64,000 bases of DNA, taken from positions 110,001 through 174,000 of the forward strand of contig JABLXY010000004.1 of assembly GCA_013177795.1 (NCBI GenBank). Reading direction: 5' to 3'. Below the pieces are notes generated by a model, which made no database searches, was not told where the DNA came from, and saw nothing but the letters and a program-made list of their open reading frames with translations. This DNA comes from Syntrophaceae bacterium (GTDB taxonomy: Bacteria > Desulfobacterota > Syntrophia > Syntrophales > UBA2192). A program made the position numbers and the translations under genes. Of the stretch, positions 33,670 to 42,601 are shown one piece after another; the first letter of the stretch is position 1, and each line of letters starts with the position of its first letter.

Positions 33670-34075
33670 AAAAGGGATCACGATCATCGAGGTCCTGATC
33701 ACGCTTTTCCTGACGGCCGTCGGCATCATGGCGCTGCTGTCCATGCAGCCCATCTCGTGGCAGACGGCGGGGCGATCGGACTTCATGGGACGGGCGGCAG
33801 GCATCCTCCAGAGCGAGCTGGAGAGAAACGAGATCCGGATCATGAACCCTCTGCTCCCCGTGTCGACGGGAACGACGACCCGCACGATCTACCCCAGCAA
33901 CCTCACCAGCGGCACGACGCCGCAGACGGGCGATGTGGCCTACACGGTGGCAACGACGATCTCGTCGCTCGGGCCGACGGCCTGGCGGGTGGACGTGAGG
34001 GTCACCTGGCCCGGCAACAACCGGGGCATCGCCGAATCGATGACGGTGACCCGGCAGGAGACCTTCCGGCAATGA
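33647..34075 (+). CDS. pilV: PilV-type minor prepilin
   Basis: A 142-residue minor pilin with cleavage expected after Gly10 and mature start ITIIE (Glu at +5), followed by the membrane helix VLITLFLTAVGIMALLSMQ. The C-terminal part is short and beta-rich. PilV is one of the PilVWX minor pilins that prime pilus assembly with PilY1. It overlaps the genes on both sides (23 nt and 4 nt), giving tight translational coupling. Confidence 0.87.
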   Translation: MSSTPCSEKGITIIEVLITLFLTAVGIMALLSMQPISWQTAGRSDFMGRAAGILQSELERNEIRIMNPLLPVSTGTTTRTIYPSNLTSGTTPQTGDVAYTVATTISSLGPTAWRVDVRVTWPGNNRGIAESMTVTRQETFRQ

Positions 34076-34791
34076 CGAAGACGATCACCGTCAATCGCGG
34101 GTTCACGCTCGTCGAGTGCATCATCGCCGTCGCAGTGGGCATGGCGATCCTCGCAGCCGTCTACACGGCCGTGTGGTCGGGGCAGCGCTCCGCCACGGGC
34201 ATCGACCGGAAGGTCACGACGGGTCAGGACGCGAGGGCGGCCCTGGAGGTGATGGCCATGGAGCTGCGCATGGCCTCCTACAACCCCAATTACTCCACCG
34301 TGACCAACCCCTGGACGGACATCTCAAGCTGCAACGCGGGCGACGCGGGGCGGCGCGGAATCCAGAACGCGGCGGCCAACACGATCCAGATCCAGATGGA
34401 CCTCAACGGGAACGGCTCCTGCGGGGATGTGGCAAACGAGATCATCGTGTACGCCCTCGACACGGCGAACCAGCGCATCACGAGGCAGACCTGGACCTGT
34501 TCGGGCGCCCCCGCAACGCCGGGCGCCCAGTCCTTTCTCGGGGGGGCGGCCGGGGAGGTGAAGACGGTCCGGGTGGTCAACGGCGACACGGGGACCCCGC
34601 TGCTGCGGTACTTCAACAGCGCGGGCACGGACATCACGGCCAGCCTGCCCGGCGCGATCGGCCAGATCCGGCGGATCGAGATCACTCTCGTCGTGGACAG
34701 CGAGGACACCGATCCCTCCCTTGGCGGCCAGCGGCGCAGGATGATCTACTCGACCGGTGTGGTTCCCCGGAACCACGGCATCGTGTACTGA
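34072..34791 (+). CDS. pilW: PilW-type minor prepilin
   Basis: A 239-residue prepilin with Gly10 and mature start FTLVE, then the helix CIIAVAVGMAILAAVYTAVW. The C-terminal domain is about 200 residues, as in PilW/PilJ-type pilins, and contains Cys residues in SSCNAGD and WTCSGAP that could form a disulfide. The ATG lies in an ATGA overlap with pilV. The open frame continues upstream into pilV, but only this start yields a pilin signal. Confidence 0.87.
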   Translation: MTKTITVNRGFTLVECIIAVAVGMAILAAVYTAVWSGQRSATGIDRKVTTGQDARAALEVMAMELRMASYNPNYSTVTNPWTDISSCNAGDAGRRGIQNAAANTIQIQMDLNGNGSCGDVANEIIVYALDTANQRITRQTWTCSGAPATPGAQSFLGGAAGEVKTVRVVNGDTGTPLLRYFNSAGTDITASLPGAIGQIRRIEITLVVDSEDTDPSLGGQRRRMIYSTGVVPRNHGIVY

Positions 34792-34806
34792 GAGGGTTTT
34801 GATGAA

Positions 34807-35283
34807 ATGAGAGCCCTGGCGCGAGAAAACGGTTTCGCCCTCATCGCGGCACTGCTGGCCAACCTGATCCTGCTGGCCGTGGGGATCCTGGCCGTGAACC
34901 TCTCCAGCGGGGACATCCGGGTCAGCATGCGGACCGTGGGTGACAAGAAGGCCCTCCATGCGGCCGAGACGGGCGTGCACGAGCTCACGAGGATCTTCGA
35001 CCCCGCCACGGCCTTCGGCGGCACGGTGTTTCCCGTGAACTTCCAGTCCCTCAGCGGCGGGCAGGACGCGACGACGCAGTACTCGATCGCCCAGCCGACG
35101 GTGCCCCAGACGGGCTCGTCGACCCTGCAGCTCAACGGCTACGCCATCGGGGGGGCCCAGATGTGGGGGCAGTCCCGCTACAGCGCCGCCGTGACGGGCA
35201 GGAACACGGCATACAACACGAGCGTGACCATCGACGTGGAGATCGGCTACGGCCCCGTCGAGATCTCCACCATGTCCCGATAG
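34807..35283 (+). CDS. pilX: PilX-type minor pilin
   Basis: A 158-residue pilin-like protein with the class III signal at ENG-FALIA (Gly9) and the helix LLANLILLAVGILAVN. As usual in PilX and GspK, the Glu at +5 is absent (Ala here), which is linked to its place at the pilus tip. The globular part is Ser/Thr/Gly-rich. It is followed 9 nt later by pilY1. Confidence 0.83.
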   Translation: MRALARENGFALIAALLANLILLAVGILAVNLSSGDIRVSMRTVGDKKALHAAETGVHELTRIFDPATAFGGTVFPVNFQSLSGGQDATTQYSIAQPTVPQTGSSTLQLNGYAIGGAQMWGQSRYSAAVTGRNTAYNTSVTIDVEIGYGPVEISTMSR

Positions 35284-35292
35284 GAGCGTTTT

Positions 35293-38289
35293 ATGACCCT
35301 GCGGAACCGTTTTGCGGCAGCCCTGCTTGCGATCACGTGCCTGTTTGCCCCCGCCGCGAGCCACGGGGGGGACGAGACGGCCCTGTTCAACTCCACCCCG
35401 CCGGACGTGCTCATCCTTCTCGACCTCTCGGGCAGCATGAAGCGCAACCCTGCGGGCGTCTTCCAAATCTATGGAAACGAGGACTGCTCGATCGTCGACG
35501 GGATGGGCTGGACCGACTGCCGGCGCTACATCATCGCCAAGCGTGCCGTCTTCAACCTCCTGGACGACAACCGCGACGGCAAGATCGACTCGAGCGACGA
35601 AACGAGCCTCAACGTCCGGTTCGGCTACGTCGCGTATTACGTGGACCTGGACTTTTGGACCGAGGTGACGGGCATCCGCAGGGGCATCGGGACCCCCTAC
35701 GCCGACCTGTACTGCAATTCCAACAACAACGGCACGGCCTGCACGAAGACCAAGGAGGACTCGGTCTGTGACACCATGGCCTCGCTGGGCCTGCCCAAGA
35801 GCTTCTACTGCGAGAAAACCTACACCAACACCCCGATGAACAACGCCCTGCGGGACGCCAAGATCTACCTCGACGCCCACAAGGCCGCAGACCCCGACCG
35901 GGACTGCCGCCAGAAGTTCGTCATCCTCATATCCGACGGGGGCGACACGAATTCCTGCGATTACGGAGACGGGACGGGCGTGACGCAGTACAAGCAGCGG
36001 CGACTCTCGGTGCTGCGGGCCAAGGCCCTGAAGGATGCCGGGTACAAGGTCTTCGTCGTGGGCTTCGGCTCCAACATGCCGGCCCACGAGAAGTACACCC
36101 TCGAGTGGATGGCCTACCACGCCGGCACGGACAACCCGCTGGCGCCGAACACGGGCAGCACGTCGGCCCTCAATCTCGCGGCATTCTCGCCCGATCCCTG
36201 CACCGTCAACGAGACCCAGCTCACGGGGCAGTGCGACGGGAACGGCTTCTGCTTCGCCGTCAACAACGATCCGGGCAACATCCCGCTGGGGGGATACGCC
36301 TTCATGGCCAACAACGGGGGCGAGCTCCAGACGGCCCTCAAGCAGGCCCTGAACCTGATCCGCGAGTCGAGCCAGTCCTTCGCGACGGCCTCCGTCGCCT
36401 CGGCGCGCGCCTCCGACGAGAACTACCTCTACGAGGCCTCCTTCCAGCCCGCGGGCACGGACCCCATGTGGACGGGGCACCTGACCAAGTATTCCCTGAA
36501 TGCCGACGGGTCCGTGGGCGCGGCCCTCTGGGACGCTGGGGCCGTCCTCAAGAACGCGACGGCGGCGAGCCGGAACATCTACACCTACAAGGGCTCGAGC
36601 ACGCTCACGGCCTTCACCACGGCGAACATCGCCCCGGCGGACCTGGGCGTGACGACGACGGGCGAGCGCGACGACATCGTCGGCTATGTGCGGGGCGAAA
36701 GCACGTACAACATCGAGAACTGGAAGCTGGGCGACATCTTCCGCTCCTCGCCGGTGACCGTGGGGACCCCGACGCCGTACTTCCGGGACAACTTCGATGC
36801 CCGCAACCCGACGGCCTACGACGATTTCCGAACGGCCAACGTGCGGACCTCGGCCAACGGCAAGCGGATCGTCGTGGCGGGGGCCAACGACGGCCAGCTC
36901 CACGCCTTCCGGACGAGCGACGGGGCGGAGCTCTGGAGCTTCATCCCGCCTAACTTCCTGCACAAGCTCAAGAACATCGCGCACAAGGTCCACCCGACGG
37001 GGCTGTCGCACCAGTACTTCGTCGACGGCCCCATCTCGGTGGCCGAGGTGTGGCTGCCGTCGGTGCCCCCGGCCGTCCCGGGAGGGGTGAAACTGCTGTC
37101 GGAGTGGAGGACGCTGCTGATCCTCGCCGAGGGGCGCGGCGCCATGAGCTACCTCTGGAGCTCCTCGAGCGACTGCACCTCCGGTTTCGACAGCAACTAC
37201 TCGACGAGTTACCCGTACTACTGCGGCTACCACGCCCTGGACATCACGAACACCACGGCAGCCCCCGTCTACAAGTGGCGCCTCAACCCCACGGCGGCCC
37301 AGGCCCCTTACCTGGGCGAGCCCTGGAGCAAGGTCTACATCGGCCGCGTGAAGATCAACGGCTTCGAGAAGTGGGTCGGTTTCATGGGCGGGGGGCAGAA
37401 CCTGTCCTCCTGCACGGGCACGGACTGCGACAAGCGGGGGAAGGGCTTCTTCGTCGTCGACCTGGCCGACGGGAGCATCCTCTGGAGCTACACCCGGGCA
37501 AACGACTCAAACATGAACTATGCTTTGCCGGGCTCGCCCGCCATGGTCGACACGGACAACGACGGCTTCATCGACCGGGTCTACATCGGCGACCTCGGCG
37601 GCACGATGTGGCGATTCACGTTCTGCTCCTACGCGAGCGGCGCCTCCTGCAACACATCCCACTGGACGGGTGGGCGGCTCTTCGCAGGCACGGCGGGCGC
37701 CGTCTACGCCATCCCCTCGGCGGCCCGGGACGCGAGGGGGAACCTCTGGGTCTTCTGGGGCACGGGGGACCGCGTCGACGTGACGGGCACCACTGTCGCC
37801 GACAAGTTCTATGCCGTCAAGGACACCGATGCCGCCGCGCCCCGGGCGCTCGCGGACCTGATCAACATCACCTCGTCGGGCTACACGGACAGCGACACCC
37901 GGAAGGGCTGGTATGTCAACCTGACGGGCACGGGGGAGAAGGTGCTCTCCGACTCGGCGGTCTTCGGCGGGGTGGTCTACTTCACCACCTTCACGCCGAC
38001 CGCGGGGGCCGCGAGCGCCTGCGGCTCCGGCGGGACGGGCCTTCTCTACGGGATCGACTTCGTCGGCGGCACGGGGATCCTGCCCGGGTCGGCCAAGAGC
38101 ATGAGCCTGGGGGCGGGAGTGCCGTCGGCGCCGATGATCTCCTACAACCCGAGCACGAAATCGCCCGACCTGTTCGTCACGGCAAGCAGTGCCGTGGGCG
38201 GCGTGCACTCGCGCCGCATCGGGATCAACCCGCCGGCCATGACGAACCGGGCCAACGTCCTGCTATGGCGCGACCGGCGCATCCAGTAG
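35293..38289 (+). CDS. pilY1: PilY1-type pilus tip adhesin with VWA domain
   Basis: A 998-residue exported protein. The signal peptide ends near residue 23. A von Willebrand factor A domain begins at about 38, with the MIDAS DLSGS at 44-48. An EF-hand-like loop DDNRDGKIDSSDE sits inside it. The C-terminal half (from about 480) is the PilY1 beta-propeller, with an Asp-rich calcium loop D753-T-D755-N-D757-G as in Pseudomonas PilY1, whose calcium site controls pilus extension. It likely crowns the pilus and mediates adhesion or surface sensing together with FimT-PilVWX. Confidence 0.92.
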   Translation: MTLRNRFAAALLAITCLFAPAASHGGDETALFNSTPPDVLILLDLSGSMKRNPAGVFQIYGNEDCSIVDGMGWTDCRRYIIAKRAVFNLLDDNRDGKIDSSDETSLNVRFGYVAYYVDLDFWTEVTGIRRGIGTPYADLYCNSNNNGTACTKTKEDSVCDTMASLGLPKSFYCEKTYTNTPMNNALRDAKIYLDAHKAADPDRDCRQKFVILISDGGDTNSCDYGDGTGVTQYKQRRLSVLRAKALKDAGYKVFVVGFGSNMPAHEKYTLEWMAYHAGTDNPLAPNTGSTSALNLAAFSPDPCTVNETQLTGQCDGNGFCFAVNNDPGNIPLGGYAFMANNGGELQTALKQALNLIRESSQSFATASVASARASDENYLYEASFQPAGTDPMWTGHLTKYSLNADGSVGAALWDAGAVLKNATAASRNIYTYKGSSTLTAFTTANIAPADLGVTTTGERDDIVGYVRGESTYNIENWKLGDIFRSSPVTVGTPTPYFRDNFDARNPTAYDDFRTANVRTSANGKRIVVAGANDGQLHAFRTSDGAELWSFIPPNFLHKLKNIAHKVHPTGLSHQYFVDGPISVAEVWLPSVPPAVPGGVKLLSEWRTLLILAEGRGAMSYLWSSSSDCTSGFDSNYSTSYPYYCGYHALDITNTTAAPVYKWRLNPTAAQAPYLGEPWSKVYIGRVKINGFEKWVGFMGGGQNLSSCTGTDCDKRGKGFFVVDLADGSILWSYTRANDSNMNYALPGSPAMVDTDNDGFIDRVYIGDLGGTMWRFTFCSYASGASCNTSHWTGGRLFAGTAGAVYAIPSAARDARGNLWVFWGTGDRVDVTGTTVADKFYAVKDTDAAAPRALADLINITSSGYTDSDTRKGWYVNLTGTGEKVLSDSAVFGGVVYFTTFTPTAGAASACGSGGTGLLYGIDFVGGTGILPGSAKSMSLGAGVPSAPMISYNPSTKSPDLFVTASSAVGGVHSRRIGINPPAMTNRANVLLWRDRRIQ

Positions 38290-38415
38290 CCGTCGAGAGG
38301 GCCGGGTCATCTTCCTGCTTTCCCTGCAGAATGCGCTGCCTTTCGCAGTGTGCAGATGGCACCGCTCCTGCATGAACCGCGGCAGAGCGCATAAACCCCG
38401 CCCGAGAGGCTGCCG

Positions 38416-39627
38416 ATGATCCGTGCCCGGTCGCGATCCATGGTTTCGTTCGTCCTGCTCGCCCTGTTTTGCCTGGCGGTCTTTCCCTGTCCGGGACCCG
38501 CGGAAACCCAGAAAAACGACGGACTGGCCCGCACGGGCAGGGTCGAGGCCGTGGCCTGCCGGCACAGGCTGGCCCAGATGATCGACGAGGCCCGGTACTA
38601 TGACCGCATGCGGGCCGACCTGGCCGGCATGGAGACCCAGGCCGCCGAGCTGCAGGCGAGGCTGAGCGACCTGATCCCGAGGCACCGGGACGCCGTGCAG
38701 AGGCTCACCGCGCTGGAATCGGAGCAGAAGGCCCTCTCGGCCGACCTGCCGAGGGCCGAGGAGGAGTGCAGGCAGGCATGGCTCCCCTCGCTGTCCGGCG
38801 CGTGCAGCCGCCGTGACCGGACGGCACGGAGGCTCCACGAGGAGCTGCCCCCCGAGCTTGCCCGCCTGAGGGGCGAGCTGCCGCGCCTCGCGCAGGAACG
38901 GCAGGAGGCGGAAAACACGCTGTCCGTTCTGCAGATGAACCTGCAGTCCCGGCGAAACTACGTCGCCCGGGCGGACCGGCCCGCAGATGGACAGATCGAA
39001 GAGCAGGAAGCCCGCTGCCGTGCGATGGAGGAGTCGATGGCCCGCGACCCCGAGGCAGCCCGCTCGGCGCTGGAAATCGCCGTCTCGGCCCCGGAGGCCC
39101 TCGTGGGCGACGAGATCGCACTGTACGCCCGGTTGACCGCGCCGGTCGCGGGGGCGCAATACGGCTTTGTATGGAGCCTCAACGGTAAGGTCTTCGGGGG
39201 AAACGGGGATCGCGTGAAGACGGCGATCCCCGGCGAGGGGACCAACACGGTGCGTGTCGTCGCCTGGAGATGGGCGGGCGGGCAGTGGGTCAAGGCGGCC
39301 GAGGCCTCCCGCGCGATCGCCGGCAGGGCACGCGTGCAGCCGACCGTCTCCATCGCGGGGCCGTCGGCCATGACGATCCGCGACGGGGCGGCGCGGGGCA
39401 CCTTTGAAGCGAGGATCACCCCCGAGGTGCCGGGCCAGACATACGGGTACACCTGGGGCGCCGTGGGAGACCCGCAGGGCCCCGTGACCTTCAGCAACCC
39501 ATCGGGCACGCAAAACCTGACGGTCACGACGCCCGGCCGCTATACCGTCCTGGTGCATGCCTGGAAGCTGGTCAACGGCCAGTGGGTCCTCGTCGGGAAG
39601 GCCGCGCACCCGTTCACGGTCCACTGA
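38416..39627 (+). CDS. Secreted coiled-coil protein with duplicated Ig-like domain
   Basis: A 403-residue exported protein with a signal peptide to about residue 31. Residues from about 50-190 are strongly helical and charged, probably coiled coil. The C-terminal 190 residues are an internal duplication: YGFVWSLNGK and VAWRWAGGQWVKAAEA in the first unit match YGYTWGAVGD and HAWKLVNGQWVLVGKA in the second, each about 90 residues and PKD/Ig-like. It follows pilY1 by 126 bp and may be a surface or pilus-associated protein; that is inferred from location. Confidence 0.65.
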   Translation: MIRARSRSMVSFVLLALFCLAVFPCPGPAETQKNDGLARTGRVEAVACRHRLAQMIDEARYYDRMRADLAGMETQAAELQARLSDLIPRHRDAVQRLTALESEQKALSADLPRAEEECRQAWLPSLSGACSRRDRTARRLHEELPPELARLRGELPRLAQERQEAENTLSVLQMNLQSRRNYVARADRPADGQIEEQEARCRAMEESMARDPEAARSALEIAVSAPEALVGDEIALYARLTAPVAGAQYGFVWSLNGKVFGGNGDRVKTAIPGEGTNTVRVVAWRWAGGQWVKAAEASRAIAGRARVQPTVSIAGPSAMTIRDGAARGTFEARITPEVPGQTYGYTWGAVGDPQGPVTFSNPSGTQNLTVTTPGRYTVLVHAWKLVNGQWVLVGKAAHPFTVH

Positions 39628-39665
39628 GACCACCCCGGAGCGGGCGCCGCAGCCGATTTTCCGGC

Positions 39666-39694
39666 TGGACCGCAGGGTGGCCCTGCCTTATAAT
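39666..39694 (+). promoter_or_regulatory. Promoter upstream of the 249-residue membrane protein
   Basis: TGGACC (39666-39671), 17-nt spacer and a perfect TATAAT (39689-39694), 61 bp before the ATG. Confidence 0.6.
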
Positions 39695-39755
39695 CCTTTC
39701 AGCGTGACATCCTTCCATCGCTCGTTCACGACCCGTCAAAGGCCGAAGAGGACGG

Positions 39756-40505
39756 ATGATGAACGCAGGAGACGTTCGCTCCACCCGCGATACACGGCAC
39801 AGGTGGGCCTGGGTCGTGGTGTTCGCGATCGCCTTTGCCTATGTCGAGAGCGCCGTCGTCGTCTACCTGCGCAAGATCTACTTCGGGGGCTCCTTCGACT
39901 TTCCCCTCGCCACGGTCTGGGAGGGCGGCCGCCGCATCGTGGACCCCCTGATCCCCGTCGAGATGGGGCGCGAGGCGGCAACCCTGGTCATGCTCGCCGC
40001 GGCGGGGATCCTGGCAGGGCGAAACGGACTGCAGCGTTTCTGCTTTTTCATGATCGCCTTCGGCGTCTGGGACATCTTCTACTACCTGTGGCTGAAGGTC
40101 ATCCTCGGGTGGCCCGAGAGCCTCATGACCTGGGACCTTCTGTTCTACATTCCCTTGCCCTGGGTCGGACCCGTGATCGCGCCGGTGCTTATCGCCGCGA
40201 CGATGACGGCGGCAGGCACGCTGCTGATCTTCCTCGAGGAGAGGGGATACGGCATCCGCTGGCGCTGGGGTGACTGGGGCATCACCCTTGGCTGCGCGGC
40301 ACTGCTCATCATCTCCTTCTGCTGGGACTGGAGAAACATCCTGCGCGTGCCCGACGGCACGTCGTACAGCGGCATCCCGAACCCCTTTGCCTGGTGGCTG
40401 TTCGTGCCGGCCTACCTTGTCGCGGTGCTGTATTTCGCGGCACGCGTCTATCAGGTGATAGCCGCAGGAAAACAGAGGATGGCAGGTCATGGCCGACGCT
40501 CGTGA
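39756..40505 (+). CDS. Polytopic membrane protein of unknown function
   Basis: A 249-residue inner-membrane protein with about seven hydrophobic helices (WAWVVVFAIAFAYVESAVVVYL near the start, then segments near 68-84, 90-110, 128-152, 168-186 and 214-234). No family is recognised. There are no obvious transport or catalytic motifs. It overlaps the cysteine-cluster gene by 17 nt, so the two are coupled. A well-formed promoter precedes it. Confidence 0.65.
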   Translation: MMNAGDVRSTRDTRHRWAWVVVFAIAFAYVESAVVVYLRKIYFGGSFDFPLATVWEGGRRIVDPLIPVEMGREAATLVMLAAAGILAGRNGLQRFCFFMIAFGVWDIFYYLWLKVILGWPESLMTWDLLFYIPLPWVGPVIAPVLIAATMTAAGTLLIFLEERGYGIRWRWGDWGITLGCAALLIISFCWDWRNILRVPDGTSYSGIPNPFAWWLFVPAYLVAVLYFAARVYQVIAAGKQRMAGHGRRS

Positions 40506-40878
40506 AAACCGGGCGGGAACCGCCGACGGACGGCCGCCGCAGAACCCCTGCCTCCGTTGCGGCGCCTGCTGCACGGTCTTCCGTGCCTCCTTCTACTGGG
40601 CCGAAGCGGACGACGCGACCCGGGGAGGGGTGCCCGCGGCCCTCACCGTGCGTGTGGGGGCCCTGCGCAGGGCCATGCGCCGGGATCCCGACGGCCGCTG
40701 CGCGGCGCTCCGCGGGGAGCCGGGCCGCAGCGTCTTTTGCTCCATATACGACCGCCGGCCATCCGTGTGCCGCAGCTTCGAACCGCACTGGAGGGCGGGG
40801 GGCGAGGGGTCGCGATGCCTCGAAGCGAGGCGGCGCCTGGGACTGCCGCCGCTTCCGGAAGAAGATTCCAAGGCCTGA
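40489..40878 (+). CDS. YkgJ-family cysteine cluster protein
   Basis: A 129-residue protein with the YkgJ metal-binding pattern: CLRCGACC near the N-terminus (residues of about 18-25), then a Cys in SVFCSIYDRRPSVCRSF. The family is thought to bind zinc or iron-sulfur through these cysteines; no enzyme reaction is established. It overlaps the membrane-protein gene and ends 21 nt before the first BKACE gene, so these may form a transcript. Confidence 0.82.
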   Translation: MADARENRAGTADGRPPQNPCLRCGACCTVFRASFYWAEADDATRGGVPAALTVRVGALRRAMRRDPDGRCAALRGEPGRSVFCSIYDRRPSVCRSFEPHWRAGGEGSRCLEARRRLGLPPLPEEDSKA

Positions 40879-40899
40879 TGCCGCGCAAGGAGGGAGAGA

Positions 40900-41823
40900 A
40901 TGAGGGAGAAGACGATCATCACCGCCGCCGTCACCGGAAGCATCCACACACCCACCATGTCGCCCTACCTGCCCATCACGCCCGAGCAGATCGCCGACGA
41001 TGCCGTGGCGGCCTGCGAGGCCGGGGCGGCCGTCGTTCACGTCCACGGGAGAAACCCCGAGACGGGACAGCCGTCCCCTGACCCGGAACTCATGGGACAG
41101 ATCGTCCGCAGGATCAAGGCGGCGTGCAACGCCGTGATCTGCATCACAACCGGCGGAGGCCTCGGCATGACGGTTGAGCAGCGCGTGGCCCCCGTGGCGC
41201 TGTATAGGCCCGAAATGGCCTCCCTGAACGGCGGCTCGATGAATTTCGCGCTCTTCCCCGCGCTGGACAAGTACAAGGAGTTCAAGCATGACTGGGAGCC
41301 GCAGTACCTCGCCATGACGGAAGACCTCATCTTCCCGAACACCTTCAAGTCCATCCGGGAGTTCTGCCGGATCTTCAGGCAGAACGAGACCAAGCCCGAG
41401 TTCGAGATCTACGACGCCGGGATGGTCAACAACCTGGCCGTCATGATCCAGCGGGGCCACATCGGGCGGCCCGTCTATCTGCAATTCGTCATGGGGGTCC
41501 TCGGCGGCATCACGCCGAGCCCCGAGAACCTCATGTTCCTGCACGACTATGCCCGGAAGCTGATCGGCGAATTCGAGTTCTCCGTCTGCGTCGCGGGAAG
41601 GGCGCAGTTCCCCATCTGCACCCAGTCGGTCCTGCTGGGCGGACACTGCCGCGTGGGGCTGGAGGACAACCTCTACCTCGAAAAGGGACGGCTCGCGAAG
41701 AGCAATGCCGAGCAGGTGTCGAAGATGGCCCGGATCATCCGGGAACTCGGCAGCGAGCCGGCGACGCCGGACGAGGCGCGCCGGATCCTAGGCCTCAAAG
41801 GGCTTGACCGGGTTCATTTCTAG
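40900..41823 (+). CDS. BKACE-family beta-keto acid cleavage enzyme, copy 1
   Basis: A 307-residue TIM-barrel, zinc-dependent enzyme of the 3-keto-5-aminohexanoate cleavage (Kce/DUF849) family. These enzymes condense a beta-keto acid with acetyl-CoA and release acetoacetate plus a new CoA thioester. The metal site is His47-x-His49 in VVHVHGRNP with Glu255 in GLEDNLY. The usual HxHxRDP reads HVHGRNP here. The second copy at 49390 has identical length and aligned motifs. The intervening genes encode a regulator, a dehydrogenase and a full importer, so the pair probably serves one catabolic pathway with an unknown keto acid. Confidence 0.9.
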   Translation: MREKTIITAAVTGSIHTPTMSPYLPITPEQIADDAVAACEAGAAVVHVHGRNPETGQPSPDPELMGQIVRRIKAACNAVICITTGGGLGMTVEQRVAPVALYRPEMASLNGGSMNFALFPALDKYKEFKHDWEPQYLAMTEDLIFPNTFKSIREFCRIFRQNETKPEFEIYDAGMVNNLAVMIQRGHIGRPVYLQFVMGVLGGITPSPENLMFLHDYARKLIGEFEFSVCVAGRAQFPICTQSVLLGGHCRVGLEDNLYLEKGRLAKSNAEQVSKMARIIRELGSEPATPDEARRILGLKGLDRVHF

Positions 41824-41876
41824 CTTTTCGAGATCCCAGCGCAATCCGAAAAAATGAATCGCCCGTCAAATAATTC

Positions 41877-41906
41877 TTGACAGAACCGCCCTGTTGGGAC
41901 TATGAA
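41877..41906 (+). promoter_or_regulatory. Promoter with operator-like inverted repeat before the XRE-cupin regulator
   Basis: TTGACA (41877-41882), 18-nt spacer and TATGAA (41901-41906). A six-base inverted repeat, TGACAG (41878-41883) and CTGTCA (41912-41917), brackets the -10 region and could be an operator for autoregulation. Confidence 0.6.
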
Positions 41907-42002
41907 GTTTCCTGTCAGGATACATTCTGTTTATCCATTTCATTCATAAAATAAAGCAGTTACGAAAATAAGCGCCTTTGTGAGCCAGGAAAGTAATCTA
42001 TA

Positions 42003-42599
42003 ATGAAACGGGAGCAGGCGATCGTCGAGGCCGAAATCGGCAAGCGGATCAAGGCCTTCCGGACGCAGAAGCGGATCACCCTCGAGGGGCTCGCCCAGAA
42101 AACGGGCTTTACGAAGGGCTACCTCTCGAAAGTCGAAAAGTCGAAGAAGTCCCCCCCCGTCTCCACCCTCGGCATCATAGCCCGTGCCCTCGGCGTCACC
42201 ATATCGGCCCTCCTCGGCGAGGAGGCCCCCCGCACATCCTTTTGTCTTGTTCGAAAGGACGAGAGGCCCCTCATTGCGAGGAACGGGACGGCCTTCGGAT
42301 ATTCCTACGAGGCCATGGCCTACCGGTTCCCGAACAAGACCATGGAACCCTTTATCCTGACCCTCCCCGTCAAGCCGAAGAAGCGAACCCTGTACCAGCA
42401 CGAGGGGGAGGAGATCCTCTTCGTGATCCAGGGAACGATGCGATTCCTGCACGGCGACGAGGAGTATGTCGTCGAGGAGGGCGACTGCATCTATTTCGAT
42501 TCGGGCATTCCCCACTGGGGGGAGGCCATCGGCCCTGAAGAGGTGAAGTGTTTCATGGTCATCTGGAACCCCACCAACGGCAGGGAAAGGAACGCGTAG
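42003..42599 (+). CDS. XRE-family regulator with C-terminal cupin domain
   Basis: A 198-residue transcription factor. The helix-turn-helix is at about residues 14-66 (RIKAFRTQKRITLEGLAQKTG, then GYLSKVEK). A cupin sensor domain spans about 110-190 with a YQHEGEEILFVIQG motif carrying the likely metal-binding His and Glu residues. XRE-cupin proteins usually repress or activate adjacent catabolic genes in response to a small acid. It is the first gene of the operon containing the dehydrogenase, LivHMGFK and BKACE copy 2. Its ribosome site, AGGAAAG, is modest. Confidence 0.9.
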   Translation: MKREQAIVEAEIGKRIKAFRTQKRITLEGLAQKTGFTKGYLSKVEKSKKSPPVSTLGIIARALGVTISALLGEEAPRTSFCLVRKDERPLIARNGTAFGYSYEAMAYRFPNKTMEPFILTLPVKPKKRTLYQHEGEEILFVIQGTMRFLHGDEEYVVEEGDCIYFDSGIPHWGEAIGPEEVKCFMVIWNPTNGRERNA

Positions 42600-42601
42600 C
42601 C

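Noticed and set aside
34324-37233. Open frame of about 970 codons on the minus strand
   Set aside because: Antisense to pilW, pilX and pilY1. The product is Arg/Val/Gly-rich without domains.
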